A stretch of 64,000 nt of DNA from positions 7,261 through 71,260 of the forward strand of contig CANQOH010000003.1 in assembly GCA_947625425.1 (NCBI GenBank), written 5' to 3'. The translations under genes were made by a program, and so were the position numbers. This stretch comes from an uncultured Bacilli bacterium. Lineage in GTDB: Bacteria > Bacillota_I > Bacilli_A > RF39 > UBA660. The notes beneath the pieces are model-generated. The model was given only the letters and a program-made list of their open reading frames with translations, searched no databases and was not told where the DNA came from. Below are positions 25,928 through 35,531 of this stretch, piece after piece. How positions within the stretch are numbered: the first letter of the stretch is position 1; each line of letters starts with the position of its first letter.

Positions 25928-26674
25928 ATGAATAGTAGTTATGATAATAAAGTAGTTTTAGTAACTGGTAGTAGTCGTGGTATTGGGGCTTCAACAATAG
26001 AAGTTTTTGCTAAGAATAAATTTAATGTTGTGATTAATTATGTTAACAGTGAAAGTAAAGCTTTAAGTTTAAAAGATGAAGTTGAATCTAAGTATGGAAT
26101 TAAAGCTTTAGTAGTTAAAGCTGATGTAAGTAAGGAAGAAGAAGTTAAAAATTTAGTTGATGTAACATTAAAGGAATTTGGACATATTGATGTTTTAGTT
26201 AATAATGCGGGAATTGCGATTGATACGACTTTAGAAGATAAGACAGTTGATAATTTTAGAAAGATTTTAGATGTTAATTTAATTGGGACTTTTTTAATGT
26301 GTAAGTATGTTGGAGAAGTAATGATGAAACAAGGATATGGTTCAATAGTTAATATATCTTCAACTAATGGAATAGATTCTTATTATGCTTATAGTATGGA
26401 TTATGATGCTTCTAAAGCTGGAGTTATTTCTTTAACGCATAATTTTGCTAATTTATATGCACCTAATATAAGAGTTAATAGTGTAGCTCCTGGTTGGGTT
26501 AATACGGAGATGAATAAAGAATTAGGTGAAGATTATATAAATGATGAATGTAAACATATATTACTTGATAGATTTGCAGAGCCTTATGAAATAGCTGAAT
26601 TTATTTATTATATTGGGGTAGAAGCTACTTATGTAAATGATGCAATTATCAAGGTTGATGGAGGTAGATGTTAA
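25928..26674 (+). CDS. short-chain dehydrogenase/reductase (FabG-like)
   Basis: A 248-residue classical SDR. TGSSRGIG (residues about 14-21) is the glycine-rich nucleotide loop, NNAG follows at about 92, and the catalytic set is Ser in NISST plus Tyr and Lys in YDASK; the C-terminus ends in VDGG, usual for FabG-type proteins. It reduces or oxidises a carbonyl/alcohol with NAD(P)H; the substrate is not determined. No fatty-acid genes are near, so it is not called fabG. ATG 25928 follows GGGG by 6 bases. Its stop overlaps the next start (TAATG). Confidence 0.9.
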   Translation: MNSSYDNKVVLVTGSSRGIGASTIEVFAKNKFNVVINYVNSESKALSLKDEVESKYGIKALVVKADVSKEEEVKNLVDVTLKEFGHIDVLVNNAGIAIDTTLEDKTVDNFRKILDVNLIGTFLMCKYVGEVMMKQGYGSIVNISSTNGIDSYYAYSMDYDASKAGVISLTHNFANLYAPNIRVNSVAPGWVNTEMNKELGEDYINDECKHILLDRFAEPYEIAEFIYYIGVEATYVNDAIIKVDGGRC

Positions 26675-27918
26675 TGAATGATTTAAATATAAGTAAAGAA
26701 ACTTTAGATTTTATCGAAGAAGAGGAAATTAAGTTAAAAGATATATTTAGTAAGATTGATAAACAAGCTAAAGATAATTCAATGAAAGTCTTAGCTGGTT
26801 TTCAAAAATATGAAGTATCTGAAAGTTATTTTAATAGTACTACTGGTTATGGTTATAATGACTTAGGAAGAGATAATATTGAGAAGATTTTCGCTTATGT
26901 CTTAGATGGAGAAGATGCGATAGTTAGAAGTCAATTTATATCTGGAACCCATGCTTTAACAGTAGCTTTATTTGCTTATTTAAGACCTAATGATATTATG
27001 TTATCTATTTCTGGTTTACCTTATGATACTTTACATGAAGTAATAGGAATTGTCCCTAATAATAGTAGTTTAGCTTCTTTTGGGGTTAAGTATGATCAAA
27101 TTGATTTAGTAGATAATGATTTTGACTATGAAAAGATTAAAGAATATTTAAAGAAGAATAAAGTTAAATTAATTGAGATTCAAAGAAGTAAAGGCTATTC
27201 AACCAGAAAGAGTTTAACGATTGATAAGTTAGAGAAAGTTATTAAATTTATTCGTGAAGTAGATAAAGATGTAATTATTATGGTTGATAATTGTTATTGT
27301 GAGTTTGTGGAAAGTAAGACTCCTTTAACAGTTGGAGCTGATGTAATGGTTGGATCTTTAATTAAGAATTTAGGTGGAGGTATTGCGCCTAATGGAGCTT
27401 ATATAGCTGGTAAAAAAGACTTAGTTGATTTAGCTGGTGAAAGACTTACTTGTCCTGGAGAAGGTAGAGAAGTAGGACCTACTTTAGGTATTAATAAGAA
27501 CTTATTACAAGGTTTATTTATGGCACCTTCAGTAGTAGCTAGTAGTTTAAAAACAGCTATTTTAGCTAGTAAATGTTTAGAAGATTTAGGTTATAATGTT
27601 GAACCTAAATATGATGAAGAAAGAGCTGACATAGTTCAAAATATAATATTTAATGATAAAGATAAATTAATTAAGTATGTTCAAGGTATTCAAATGGGTT
27701 CACCAATTGATTCACAAGCTGTACCAATGCCTTGGGATATGCCTGGTTATGAAGATCAAGTTATTATGGCCGCAGGGGCATTTACCCAAGGATCATCAAT
27801 AGAACTTAGTTGTGATGGACCAATTAGAGAACCATATATTGCTTATCAACAAGGTGGACTTACATACGAATATGGTCGTCTAGGTGTTGCTCGAGCAATT
27901 GAAGAATTAAAAAAATAG
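26674..27918 (+). CDS. PLP enzyme, methionine gamma-lyase/aluminium-resistance family
   Basis: A 414-residue fold-type I PLP protein of the YnbB group annotated as methionine gamma-lyase family or aluminium resistance protein. Visible motifs are YGYNDLGRDNIE, VRSQFISGTHAL, QRSKGYSTR, IMVDNCYCEF and the PLP-lysine region GSLIKNLGGGIAP. Length matches the family. GGAGG stands 9 bases before ATG 26674; the ATG at 26668 is too close. Overlap with the SDR stop indicates translational coupling. A true sulfur-amino-acid lyase activity is not proven for the family. Confidence 0.9.
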   Translation: MNDLNISKETLDFIEEEEIKLKDIFSKIDKQAKDNSMKVLAGFQKYEVSESYFNSTTGYGYNDLGRDNIEKIFAYVLDGEDAIVRSQFISGTHALTVALFAYLRPNDIMLSISGLPYDTLHEVIGIVPNNSSLASFGVKYDQIDLVDNDFDYEKIKEYLKKNKVKLIEIQRSKGYSTRKSLTIDKLEKVIKFIREVDKDVIIMVDNCYCEFVESKTPLTVGADVMVGSLIKNLGGGIAPNGAYIAGKKDLVDLAGERLTCPGEGREVGPTLGINKNLLQGLFMAPSVVASSLKTAILASKCLEDLGYNVEPKYDEERADIVQNIIFNDKDKLIKYVQGIQMGSPIDSQAVPMPWDMPGYEDQVIMAAGAFTQGSSIELSCDGPIREPYIAYQQGGLTYEYGRLGVARAIEELKK

Positions 27919-27923
27919 TCAAG

Positions 27924-27948
27924 AAGCAAGTAAAATACTTGCTTTTTT
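27924..27948 (+). terminator. terminator after PLP enzyme gene
   Basis: Perfect stem AAGCAAGTA / TACTTGCTT with AAA loop and T run. Confidence 0.88.
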
Positions 27949-28019
27949 AAATAATAATTTAATAATGTATGATATACTTAGTTAGAATGGTAGAAAAGGT
28001 AAAAGAGGAGTTTTTAAAC

Positions 28020-28325
28020 ATGATAGATTTAGTAGCTAAACAAAAAGAAGTATATCAAAATAAATTAAATAAAGGATTTAATGTAACTGATGTTAATCAA
28101 GAGTTTTGTTATTTATATGGGGAAGTAGCTGAAGCTTTTGATGCTTATCGTAAAAAGAAAGAAGATTTAAATGAAGAATTAGCTGATATTATGATATTTA
28201 CGATGGGTTTAGCAGAAATATTACATATTAATTTAGAAGATGCTGTTTTAAAGAAAATAGATAAGAATAATAAAAGAGTTTATGTTAAGAATGATAAAGG
28301 TGTCTTAGTAAAAAAAGGAGAATAG
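28020..28325 (+). CDS. MazG-like nucleotide pyrophosphohydrolase
   Basis: A 101-residue all-alpha protein. The pattern YGEVAEAFDAYRKKKEDLNEELADIMI shows the EXXE...EXXD metal-binding arrangement of MazG/dUTPase-like NTP pyrophosphohydrolases, which clear non-canonical or excess nucleotides. The in-frame upstream start at 27969 overlaps a likely -10 (TATACT), while AGAGGAG stands 9 bases before ATG 28020. First gene of a run of small genes on this strand. Confidence 0.85.
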   Translation: MIDLVAKQKEVYQNKLNKGFNVTDVNQEFCYLYGEVAEAFDAYRKKKEDLNEELADIMIFTMGLAEILHINLEDAVLKKIDKNNKRVYVKNDKGVLVKKGE

Positions 28326-28328
28326 ATT

Positions 28329-28601
28329 ATGGCTCATGAATTAACTAATGATGAAATTGAAGAATTAGTAGGTCTTAAAGATCCAGATCGTAATTTCTTG
28401 AAAGTAAGAAAGAATGGTTTATTACTTACAGATAATCAAGTAGGGACTTTAGAAAGATATAATATTGATCCTAGTAAATGTGGTAGTATGTCGGAATTAC
28501 TTTATATGATTGAACAAGAAGATTATGATGAAGATAGTGAACTCGCTTATTTAGCAGAACAATTATCAGAAACTAATTATTATCAAAATACTAATAAATA
28601 A
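28329..28601 (+). CDS. small acidic protein, unknown
   Basis: A 90-residue protein (AHELTNDEIEELVGLKDPDR start) with no cysteine-based or membrane motifs apart from a single Cys. AAGGAG of the previous gene's end stands 8 bases before ATG 28329, and only 3 bases separate the two genes, so it is in one unit with the MazG-like gene. Not recognised. Confidence 0.6.
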   Translation: MAHELTNDEIEELVGLKDPDRNFLKVRKNGLLLTDNQVGTLERYNIDPSKCGSMSELLYMIEQEDYDEDSELAYLAEQLSETNYYQNTNK

Positions 28602-28620
28602 TAGATAAGGTAGGTGGATT

Positions 28621-29202
28621 ATGTCTTCAAAAGATAAATTAAAAAGATATCAAAAAGCTAAATTTGAGAATTTTAAGAAAGTTAATGAATTAAAATTAAA
28701 TGATGATGAAGCTTATATTGATTTAAAATTAGATGATTTTAAGAGCATTATATCTACTTACTCATTAAGTGTAAATCCTATTTTAAAAGAGGATTTTTTG
28801 TCTTTTATAGAAAACTATGCTTCTTATATACCTTTAGATTATCCTTTAGTATTAGAAATACATAGTAAGAAGATTAGTGCGGAAGAAAGAATAGTTCTTA
28901 GAAAACTTATTAAGAATCATTTTAGTTTAATGAAGATTAATAAAGAAGTTGAACTTAAAGCATTAAGAAGAAAGAGTTTTTTCTTCTTAATGATTGGTGT
29001 TATTGGCTTTATTTTATTAGCTATTAGTCTTAATTATAATGTCTTAGGTTTTATGAAAGAAATTATATCTTTTATAGCTTCTTTTAGTGTATGGGAATTT
29101 GGGGAATTATGCCTATTTGAACAAGATGATTTAAAAGAACAAATATTAAAATATAGTCATTTAGCAAAAATTAGAATTGTTTATAATAAAGATGATAGAT
29201 AA
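28621..29202 (+). CDS. two-helix membrane protein, unknown
   Basis: A 193-residue protein with a charged cytoplasmic N-terminal domain of about 115 residues, two hydrophobic segments at about 118-140 and 143-165, and a short charged C-terminus. AGGTGG precedes ATG 28621. Same orientation and small spacing suggest it is the last gene of the 28020 unit. No family recognised. Confidence 0.65.
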   Translation: MSSKDKLKRYQKAKFENFKKVNELKLNDDEAYIDLKLDDFKSIISTYSLSVNPILKEDFLSFIENYASYIPLDYPLVLEIHSKKISAEERIVLRKLIKNHFSLMKINKEVELKALRRKSFFFLMIGVIGFILLAISLNYNVLGFMKEIISFIASFSVWEFGELCLFEQDDLKEQILKYSHLAKIRIVYNKDDR

Positions 29203-29215
29203 TTATAAATATTTA

Positions 29216-29224
29216 TGTTATAAT
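29216..29224 (+). promoter_or_regulatory. extended -10 upstream of DUF1292 gene
   Basis: TGTTATAAT, 37 bases before ATG 29261. Confidence 0.55.
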
Positions 29225-29260
29225 TAATTGAAGATATAAAGAAAACGGAGGGGATTACTC

Positions 29261-29512
29261 ATGGAAGGAAAAGGTCAAAAGTTTCAAGTTGAAGTTGAAA
29301 CAGGAGAAATAATGGATGCTGAATTATTATCTGTAGTTGAAATAGATGGTAAAGAGTATGCTGTTTATTCTCTTGATAATAATAATGGAACATTTGATAT
29401 ATTAGCTTCGTATGTTACAAAAGATCAAGAAGGTTATGATCAATTAGTAGATATAAATAACCCTATGGATAAAGAAAAAATATCTAACTTTATTAAAAGT
29501 CTTGTAGCATAA
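29261..29512 (+). CDS. DUF1292-family (YrzB-like) protein
   Basis: An 83-residue acidic beta-rich protein: VVEIDGKEYAVYSLDNNNGT and FDILASYVTKD are the typical strands of DUF1292 (YrzB) proteins, small cytoplasmic proteins of unknown role in Firmicutes. GGAGGGG lies 8 bases before ATG 29261. The 1011-aa gene follows after 17 bases, so they are co-transcribed; usually YrzB sits with yrrK and yrzL, which are not here. Confidence 0.75.
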   Translation: MEGKGQKFQVEVETGEIMDAELLSVVEIDGKEYAVYSLDNNNGTFDILASYVTKDQEGYDQLVDINNPMDKEKISNFIKSLVA

Positions 29513-29529
29513 GGGGAGGAGAGGTTAAA

Positions 29530-32500
29530 ATGTTTGATAGATTTAAACTTTTTCGTGATAAAGGAACTGTTGCTAGTGGAGTAGACTCTGACGTTAAAGA
29601 TAAAATTACCGGTAAAAAAAGAAGTTTAAAAACACGTGGTAAGATTGATATTTCTAAGTTAGATTCTGATGATAAAATTAGAATAATGGTTGAAGATTTA
29701 ATTGAAACTGATTCATTAGATGTAACTTTAGAAACTTTAGAAAGATATGCTCAAGAAGGCGATGAAGAAGTTAAAGCCTTTTTAGAAAGATTTAAAAAGA
29801 TTAGTGCCCAAGTTAAAATAGATCAAAGATCAGATGCTTTGTCTTATAGAATAGAAGTTCTTGTTGAAGAATTAAAAGATTTATTAAAGAGTGCTGATGA
29901 ATTAGTAGCATATGATAAATTTAAAGAAGTTCTTAATAAAGAAGCTTCTGATATAGATTTATATGCTAATGGTATTGTCAAAGGCTTAGATGAATATATG
30001 AGAAAGCGTGCTGCTTTAAAACGTGCAGTTGCTGAGTATGAAAAAGACTTTGGTACTTATATGTATGATAATGTAGATATATGTACTCCTTTAGAAGTAA
30101 GAGCTAGATATGAATTAATTGCTAAAAGAATAAATCAATTAAGAAATGAATTAACTACTGCTCCTGCAGATAAACAAGGTTATATTAAAGCTAAAATTAG
30201 TAGTTTAGAAAACTTAGTTCCTGTATTACCTAGTTTATTAGGAGATTCAAGTAAATTTGATGCAATTAAGAAAAATGTTGATGAAAGTCTTAATAAAACT
30301 TATAAGACTAAAGAAGACGATAAAGTTAAGTTATATAACGAGTTAAGAAATTTATTAGTAGCTTCTAGAGAAAGTTTAATGAATAAACTTAGAAAACTTG
30401 ATTATACATTAAATGATGATATAAGAGATCTTAATAATAAACTTACAGAAGTCGTTGGTAAATATTCTTTAAGTGTAGAAGAAAAGAATGAAATAAGAAA
30501 TAGAGTAACTAAGGAAGTTAAATTATTCCCTGAAGTTAATGATGAATTATATAAAGCAATAGTAGGTAATAGAGGTTTATTAGATGCGATACATTATGCT
30601 GTTGAACCAGTATATAATTTAAATCTTAGTGGGGAAGAATTTAAAGCAGCTTTAAATAATATAGTTAATGTTGTAGCTGGTTTAAAGAGTAATCCTGTTT
30701 TAGTAGCTCATGGAGCTAAGATCGATTTTGATGAAAAAAATTATACTTTAAATATTTATATACCAGAAGTTGGAATTAGTTATTCTAAACAAGTATTTGA
30801 TGTTAAGAAACATCAAGATGATACAGCATTAAAAGTTGATAAAATATTAGAAGAATATGCTGATAGTGTTAAAGCTATATATGCTGATAAGATGATTACA
30901 TATTTAAATTTAGTTAGTCGTATGGAAAATATTGAATTAACTAAGTTTGATGAATTAATTACTAATAAAGGTAATGTTTATAAAGATATGATTGTAGCTT
31001 TAGGAGTTAATGAAGCTACAGCTATTGGACTTATTGATCGTAAAGCTTTAGATGTTGCTAATGAATGTAATCGTGGATATAGTAAGAAAGATTTAGAAGT
31101 TGTTGATTTTGTTAAAGATAACTTAGTTGAGAAATTTGCTTATATTAAAAAGGGTATTAGTGAATTATCTAAGTTTGAATATGGAACTCAAGAATTTAAA
31201 GATAAATATAGTGAAGTTCAACAATTATTTAATAAGTTTATTTCTTATGTTAATAGTGATGAATGTAAGAGATATGGTATTAGTATGCTTTATGATGAAG
31301 TTACAGAAAAGATAGCTATAGATTATAATTGTTCTTTATTACAACCATTTGGTATGGAAGTATTAACTAATGAAGCTTTAGTAGCTAAGAATAAAGCTAA
31401 AGGTAGTGAAAAACCAGCACCTGCTCCATCAGGAGATTCTGGAGCACCTGCTCCAACACCAGAACCAATACCTACTGGTACACCAGAACCTAAACCTGAA
31501 CCAGTAGTTACGGAAGAACAATTACAAGATCAACAAGTATATATTGAATTAATGAATGTTATCAATGAAAAGATAAGAGAATTAAATGGTATTAATAATC
31601 AACTATATACTTTTGAAAAGAATATTGAATTAACTGATGAATTTGTTAGAAATAATATTCGTTATGAAAGACAAGCAAGAAATTTAGATTTTGAAGTATT
31701 GTCTTTAAAAACAGAGTTATCAACTAGAAGAGCACAATATGCTAGAAAGTATAAACAATTATTATTTAGTAATACAACAATTAGAGATATGAAGTTTGAA
31801 GAGATTAAATTCCCGGTTAATTATCAAGCGTTTGTTCAAGAACATGATACATTAGTTGTTGAAGCAGAAATGAAGATTGCTGAGTTAGCTGAAGAAAAGA
31901 AATCTAATCCAAGTGCTGCTCAAGAAGTAATGAATAAAATCAATGTATTATTAGAATTTATTGATAGTCAAAATTCCGTTATAGGACGTTCATTAGTAGC
32001 TGAATCACAAGTTTCAAATATTGATATTGTCGAAATGTTACAAAAACGTCGTGAATTTAAGAAACAATTAAGAGAACAATTACGTAATGGTAAAGGTCAA
32101 CCAGAAATTAATCCTGAACCTGTACCACCAATTGAACCACCAAAAGATGATGAACCTCTTGGAGTTACAATTACTGGTAAGAGTTTAAAATTTAATCCTC
32201 GTAAGAAACCAATTATTGATCGTCAATATTGTAGTATATTGACAGGAGTTGAAACATTAAAAGTTTCAGTTATTAAAAATGGTCTTAAGATTAAATATAG
32301 TAAAGACTTAGCCGAAAAATTACAAAATGTAAAGAATAGTCTTGCACGTTTAGCTTTAGTTAATAAAAATAACTATCGTTCAAGAAAAAATGTAACATTA
32401 GATATACCTGTTGATGGTACAGAAGTTGAAACTGAATTATCATTTAAGAATAAAGAAGAGATAAATCCTGATGATTATAAATTAGAAGTTAGAAATGATG

Positions 32501-32565
32501 ATGGAGTTATCTATGAATATGATTTAGCTGATTTACCAGAAGAGGAGAAAGGTAGATCGAGATAA
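29530..32565 (+). CDS. unknown 1011-aa coiled-coil protein with Pro-rich hinge
   Basis: Not recognised. The protein is cytoplasmic (no signal or membrane helix), mostly helical with coiled-coil-like stretches at about 85-125, 190-215, 255-320 and 670-730. A Pro-rich linker at about 630-665 (PAPAPSGDSGAPAPTPEPI) and a second at about 855-880 (PEINPEPVPPIEPPKDDEP) divide it into three parts; the last 120 residues are beta-rich. GGGGAGGAGAGG precedes ATG 29530. High Lys and Glu content and even codon use suggest a well-expressed structural or scaffold protein. It is probably lineage-specific. Confidence 0.75.
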   Translation: MFDRFKLFRDKGTVASGVDSDVKDKITGKKRSLKTRGKIDISKLDSDDKIRIMVEDLIETDSLDVTLETLERYAQEGDEEVKAFLERFKKISAQVKIDQRSDALSYRIEVLVEELKDLLKSADELVAYDKFKEVLNKEASDIDLYANGIVKGLDEYMRKRAALKRAVAEYEKDFGTYMYDNVDICTPLEVRARYELIAKRINQLRNELTTAPADKQGYIKAKISSLENLVPVLPSLLGDSSKFDAIKKNVDESLNKTYKTKEDDKVKLYNELRNLLVASRESLMNKLRKLDYTLNDDIRDLNNKLTEVVGKYSLSVEEKNEIRNRVTKEVKLFPEVNDELYKAIVGNRGLLDAIHYAVEPVYNLNLSGEEFKAALNNIVNVVAGLKSNPVLVAHGAKIDFDEKNYTLNIYIPEVGISYSKQVFDVKKHQDDTALKVDKILEEYADSVKAIYADKMITYLNLVSRMENIELTKFDELITNKGNVYKDMIVALGVNEATAIGLIDRKALDVANECNRGYSKKDLEVVDFVKDNLVEKFAYIKKGISELSKFEYGTQEFKDKYSEVQQLFNKFISYVNSDECKRYGISMLYDEVTEKIAIDYNCSLLQPFGMEVLTNEALVAKNKAKGSEKPAPAPSGDSGAPAPTPEPIPTGTPEPKPEPVVTEEQLQDQQVYIELMNVINEKIRELNGINNQLYTFEKNIELTDEFVRNNIRYERQARNLDFEVLSLKTELSTRRAQYARKYKQLLFSNTTIRDMKFEEIKFPVNYQAFVQEHDTLVVEAEMKIAELAEEKKSNPSAAQEVMNKINVLLEFIDSQNSVIGRSLVAESQVSNIDIVEMLQKRREFKKQLREQLRNGKGQPEINPEPVPPIEPPKDDEPLGVTITGKSLKFNPRKKPIIDRQYCSILTGVETLKVSVIKNGLKIKYSKDLAEKLQNVKNSLARLALVNKNNYRSRKNVTLDIPVDGTEVETELSFKNKEEINPDDYKLEVRNDDGVIYEYDLADLPEEEKGRSR

Positions 32566-32568
32566 ATT

Positions 32569-32594
32569 AAGCACCTATTATGATAGGTGCTTTT
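32569..32594 (+). terminator. terminator after the 1011-aa gene
   Basis: Perfect 10-bp stem AAGCACCTAT / ATAGGTGCTT with TATG loop, then T run. Confidence 0.88.
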
Positions 32595-32597
32595 ATG

Positions 32598-32626
32598 TTG
32601 AAAAAAAGTTAAAAAAAGTGTATATT
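32598..32626 (+). promoter_or_regulatory. sigma-A type promoter
   Basis: TTGAAA (32598-32603), 17-bp spacer, TATATT (32621-32626), upstream of gene 32672. Confidence 0.7.
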
Positions 32627-32671
32627 AATTATAGTAGGAAACTATGAGAATAAAGAGAGGAGTTGTTTTTT

Positions 32672-33922
32672 ATGGATGAAAAAGATCCTAATGTTGTAAA
32701 TAAACCTGATACAAAAGTAGATACAACTCCTAATAGTGATACACCAACTATTTCACCATCTGTATCAACTGATATGGAAATGTTGGAAAAAAGACGTGAT
32801 TTATCAGCTATAATTCCTAAATTTGAAGAAGAAGATAATAATGCTAATTCTTTAGAATTAATTAGTAAAGATAATGAACTTAAAAGTGATGGAGCAGTAG
32901 CTTTAGGAACAATTAATAGTGAAGGAGTAATAACAGTTAACGAAACTGCTGTATTACCTGAACAAATAGATATTGAAAAAAGAAGAATTGAAGCCCAAAA
33001 AAGAAAAAATCAACATAATAAGAAACAAAAGAAAAAAGTTAATTTAACAGCTCAGAAAATTCAAAATTGGACAGCTTTAGTTGTTTTATTCCTAATAATA
33101 GGTGTAGGTGGATTTATATATTATTTTTTTAATCGTTCAACAGCTGAAGATTTTGAACCTATTAATTTAACTATTGAATTAGGTGATAAATTACCAATTA
33201 GAACATCTTCTTATGTTAAACCAGGTGTTGGTAAAGAAGTAGATGAACTACAATATGCTTTAGATTTATCTAAAGTAAATGAATCAGAACCTGGTACTTA
33301 TGATTTTACAGTAACTTATAATAAAATTAAAAAAACAGGTAAGATAAAGATTCAAGATACTAAAGAACCAGAATTAGAAGTTAGAGAATTAATTATATCT
33401 GAAGGTACTTCATATACAGCAGCTTCATTTGTTGAAAGTTGTAGTGATCCAAGTGGATGTAATTATTCTTTCCAAGATAGTTTAACACCAACAAAGTATA
33501 CTTCACCAGGTTCATATGTTGTTTATGTAGTTGCTAGTGATGCTTTTAATAATTCAACAACTAAACAAGCGAGTTTAATTATTGAAACTGAAGGTACTTT
33601 AAGAAAATATGAAAAGAATATTGCATATGATAATTCATTAGGTTATGAAGTATCTGAAACATATGATTTAAGATTCTTAAATAATCGTGAAGATGCAATC
33701 TTAATTACAGGAACACATGTAACTACTCATCAATATCAGGATAAGAGTAGATATGAAAAAGATCGTCAAACATATGCTGGAGAAGCTAATTATACATTTG
33801 ATGATGCAAGTATGAAGATTATTTATACACAAACTAATTTAACATTTGTAGGTAGTAATTATTCACGAATGTCTGATGTTGAAAGTTATTTAACTAGAGA
33901 AGGATTTTCTTATGTAGATTAA
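32672..33922 (+). CDS. membrane-anchored protein with Ig-like ectodomain
   Basis: A 416-residue protein: an acidic Thr/Ser/Pro-rich cytoplasmic N-terminus, a basic stretch (KRKNQHNKKQKKKV), one membrane helix at about 131-153 and an outer part. Residues about 230-310 (IQDTKEPELEVRELIISEGT ... GSYVVYVVASDAFNNST) resemble DUF5011-type immunoglobulin-like domains, with a Cys pair at SCSDPSGC. A similar domain is in the CAP protein at 36438. AGAGAGGAG stands 9 bases before ATG 32672, which beats the TTG at 32663. Function unknown; likely envelope-associated. Confidence 0.75.
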   Translation: MDEKDPNVVNKPDTKVDTTPNSDTPTISPSVSTDMEMLEKRRDLSAIIPKFEEEDNNANSLELISKDNELKSDGAVALGTINSEGVITVNETAVLPEQIDIEKRRIEAQKRKNQHNKKQKKKVNLTAQKIQNWTALVVLFLIIGVGGFIYYFFNRSTAEDFEPINLTIELGDKLPIRTSSYVKPGVGKEVDELQYALDLSKVNESEPGTYDFTVTYNKIKKTGKIKIQDTKEPELEVRELIISEGTSYTAASFVESCSDPSGCNYSFQDSLTPTKYTSPGSYVVYVVASDAFNNSTTKQASLIIETEGTLRKYEKNIAYDNSLGYEVSETYDLRFLNNREDAILITGTHVTTHQYQDKSRYEKDRQTYAGEANYTFDDASMKIIYTQTNLTFVGSNYSRMSDVESYLTREGFSYVD

Positions 33923-33934
33923 GAAAATCCTTTT
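33900..33934 (+). terminator. terminator built from coding sequence
   Basis: Perfect 13-bp stem AAGGATTTTCTTA / TAAGAAAATCCTT with a 7-base loop and TTTT; the 5' arm codes for the last residues of the protein and the 3' arm holds the TAA stop. Confidence 0.75.
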
Positions 33935-33955
33935 GTTCTAAATTGTAGAGTAGTG

Positions 33956-33984
33956 TTGAAAAGAATAGTAAATTTTTATATAAT
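33956..33984 (+). promoter_or_regulatory. sigma-A type promoter
   Basis: TTGAAA (33956-33961), 17-bp spacer, perfect TATAAT (33979-33984), upstream of the DUF5305-like gene. Confidence 0.75.
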
Positions 33985-34034
33985 TAAATAGATAATAAAG
34001 AGTTTATAACTTGAGAATAAAAAGGGTGATATAG

Positions 34035-35459
34035 ATGAGAAGACAAAGAAGATCACTAAATAAAAAAGTTTATTATAAGAGAAATAATCATGCAAATAAA
34101 AAAGTTAGAGAAGAACATAATGATGATATTTTTGAAGTAATAGATCAACTAGCTACTAAAGATTTTTCAAAAAATGAAGTAATTATAGAAGATGAAGAAG
34201 AAATAATTTCTGATAATAAAGTACCTATTAAGAAGAATGATACTTATGTAGATGAAGAAGATATATCATATGAAAAACATTATGATTATAATGATCCAAA
34301 TATCAATATTCTTAATTTAGATAAGAATGAAGAAGTAGAAGATAATTCTAAAGAAGATAATAATGATCGAATTATTATCGATATAAGTTCTAAGAAACAT
34401 GTTAGTTTTAAAACAAGAATTATTGCTTTAAGTATTTTAATTTTGATATGTTTAATTAGTGCTATTTTATTATTTGGTTATTCATTAAGACTTAATGATA
34501 ATAAAGAAGTTACTTTTGATAGTAGAGGTTTTAGTGATTATCGTCTTTACTTAAGAGAGAATGGTACGGGTTTAGAGTATTTAGATAAAGATGATTTAAG
34601 AAAAAGTAATCGTGCTTATTTAATGAATTTAGTTGATAAATTAGATGTTAATTTTACTTATGATTTTGATATTAACCAGAAGAGTAATATTGATTTTAGA
34701 TATCGAGTAATGGCAGAAATAGTAATTAAAGATCTTAATAATAAAGAAATATATTCTGATAGATCTCCTTTATCATCATTAAAAGTTATTAAAATGAATG
34801 ATACTAAGACGAGTATTAAAGAAGAAGTTAAAGATATAGATTATATTTATTATCAAAGTATTGCAGATAGTTATAGTAGTCAATTAGGGGAAGAAACTAA
34901 TAATTATTTAAATATATATTTAGATGTTAAAAAAGAAAATAGTGATAAAGAAAAGAATATTCTTTTAGATGATGAAGATAAAGTATTAGTTACAATTCCA
35001 TTAACTGATGATGTATTAATGTCTAGTATTACATATACTAATGTATTAAGAGATAATCAGAAGGTTAGTAGAGTAGGTTTTCTTAATACTAAAAGAGATA
35101 TAGCTTGTATAGCTTTAGTATTTGTTGTCTTAGCTATTTATTTTGCATTACATTTATATAATTTATTATCTTTATTAAGAGATAAAAAGAGTATTTATGA
35201 TAAGTATATAGAGAGATTACTAAGAAAGTATAATAAATGTATTGCTGAGAGTGAAACAATTGTTAATTTAAAGAAATATAATGTTATTAAAATTAAGAAT
35301 TTTGAAGAGTTATTAGATGTTTATTATAATTTGGGTTTACCAATTATATATTGTGAAGTTGTTAAGGGTCAAAAGAGTTATTTCTATATAAAGAATAATA
35401 AAGATATATATTTATTACAGATTAAAGCTGTTGATTTAGAAAAGAAAGAAACTATTTAA
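34035..35459 (+). CDS. DUF5305-like two-helix membrane protein
   Basis: A 474-residue protein with a charged cytoplasmic N-terminus (about 1-125), a membrane helix at about 128-148, an outer beta-rich domain (about 155-350), a second helix at about 357-378, and a cytoplasmic C-terminal domain containing IKNFEELLDVYYNLGLPIIYCEV and KSYFYIKNNKDIYLLQIKA. This layout matches the DUF5305 family of bacterial and archaeal membrane proteins, often found near signal peptidase and surface genes; role unknown. AAGGGTGAT lies before ATG 34035. Confidence 0.7.
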   Translation: MRRQRRSLNKKVYYKRNNHANKKVREEHNDDIFEVIDQLATKDFSKNEVIIEDEEEIISDNKVPIKKNDTYVDEEDISYEKHYDYNDPNINILNLDKNEEVEDNSKEDNNDRIIIDISSKKHVSFKTRIIALSILILICLISAILLFGYSLRLNDNKEVTFDSRGFSDYRLYLRENGTGLEYLDKDDLRKSNRAYLMNLVDKLDVNFTYDFDINQKSNIDFRYRVMAEIVIKDLNNKEIYSDRSPLSSLKVIKMNDTKTSIKEEVKDIDYIYYQSIADSYSSQLGEETNNYLNIYLDVKKENSDKEKNILLDDEDKVLVTIPLTDDVLMSSITYTNVLRDNQKVSRVGFLNTKRDIACIALVFVVLAIYFALHLYNLLSLLRDKKSIYDKYIERLLRKYNKCIAESETIVNLKKYNVIKIKNFEELLDVYYNLGLPIIYCEVVKGQKSYFYIKNNKDIYLLQIKAVDLEKKETI

Positions 35460-35482
35460 AGTAATTTTAAATAGTTTTTTTT
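35449..35482 (+). terminator. terminator after DUF5305-like gene
   Basis: Perfect 12-bp stem AAACTATTTAAA / TTTAAATAGTTT and a T run; the 5' arm overlaps the gene end. Confidence 0.85.
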
Positions 35483-35531
35483 ATTATGCAATTAGTGTTG
35501 TTTGGAATAGATTATTATAGGGGAGGTATAT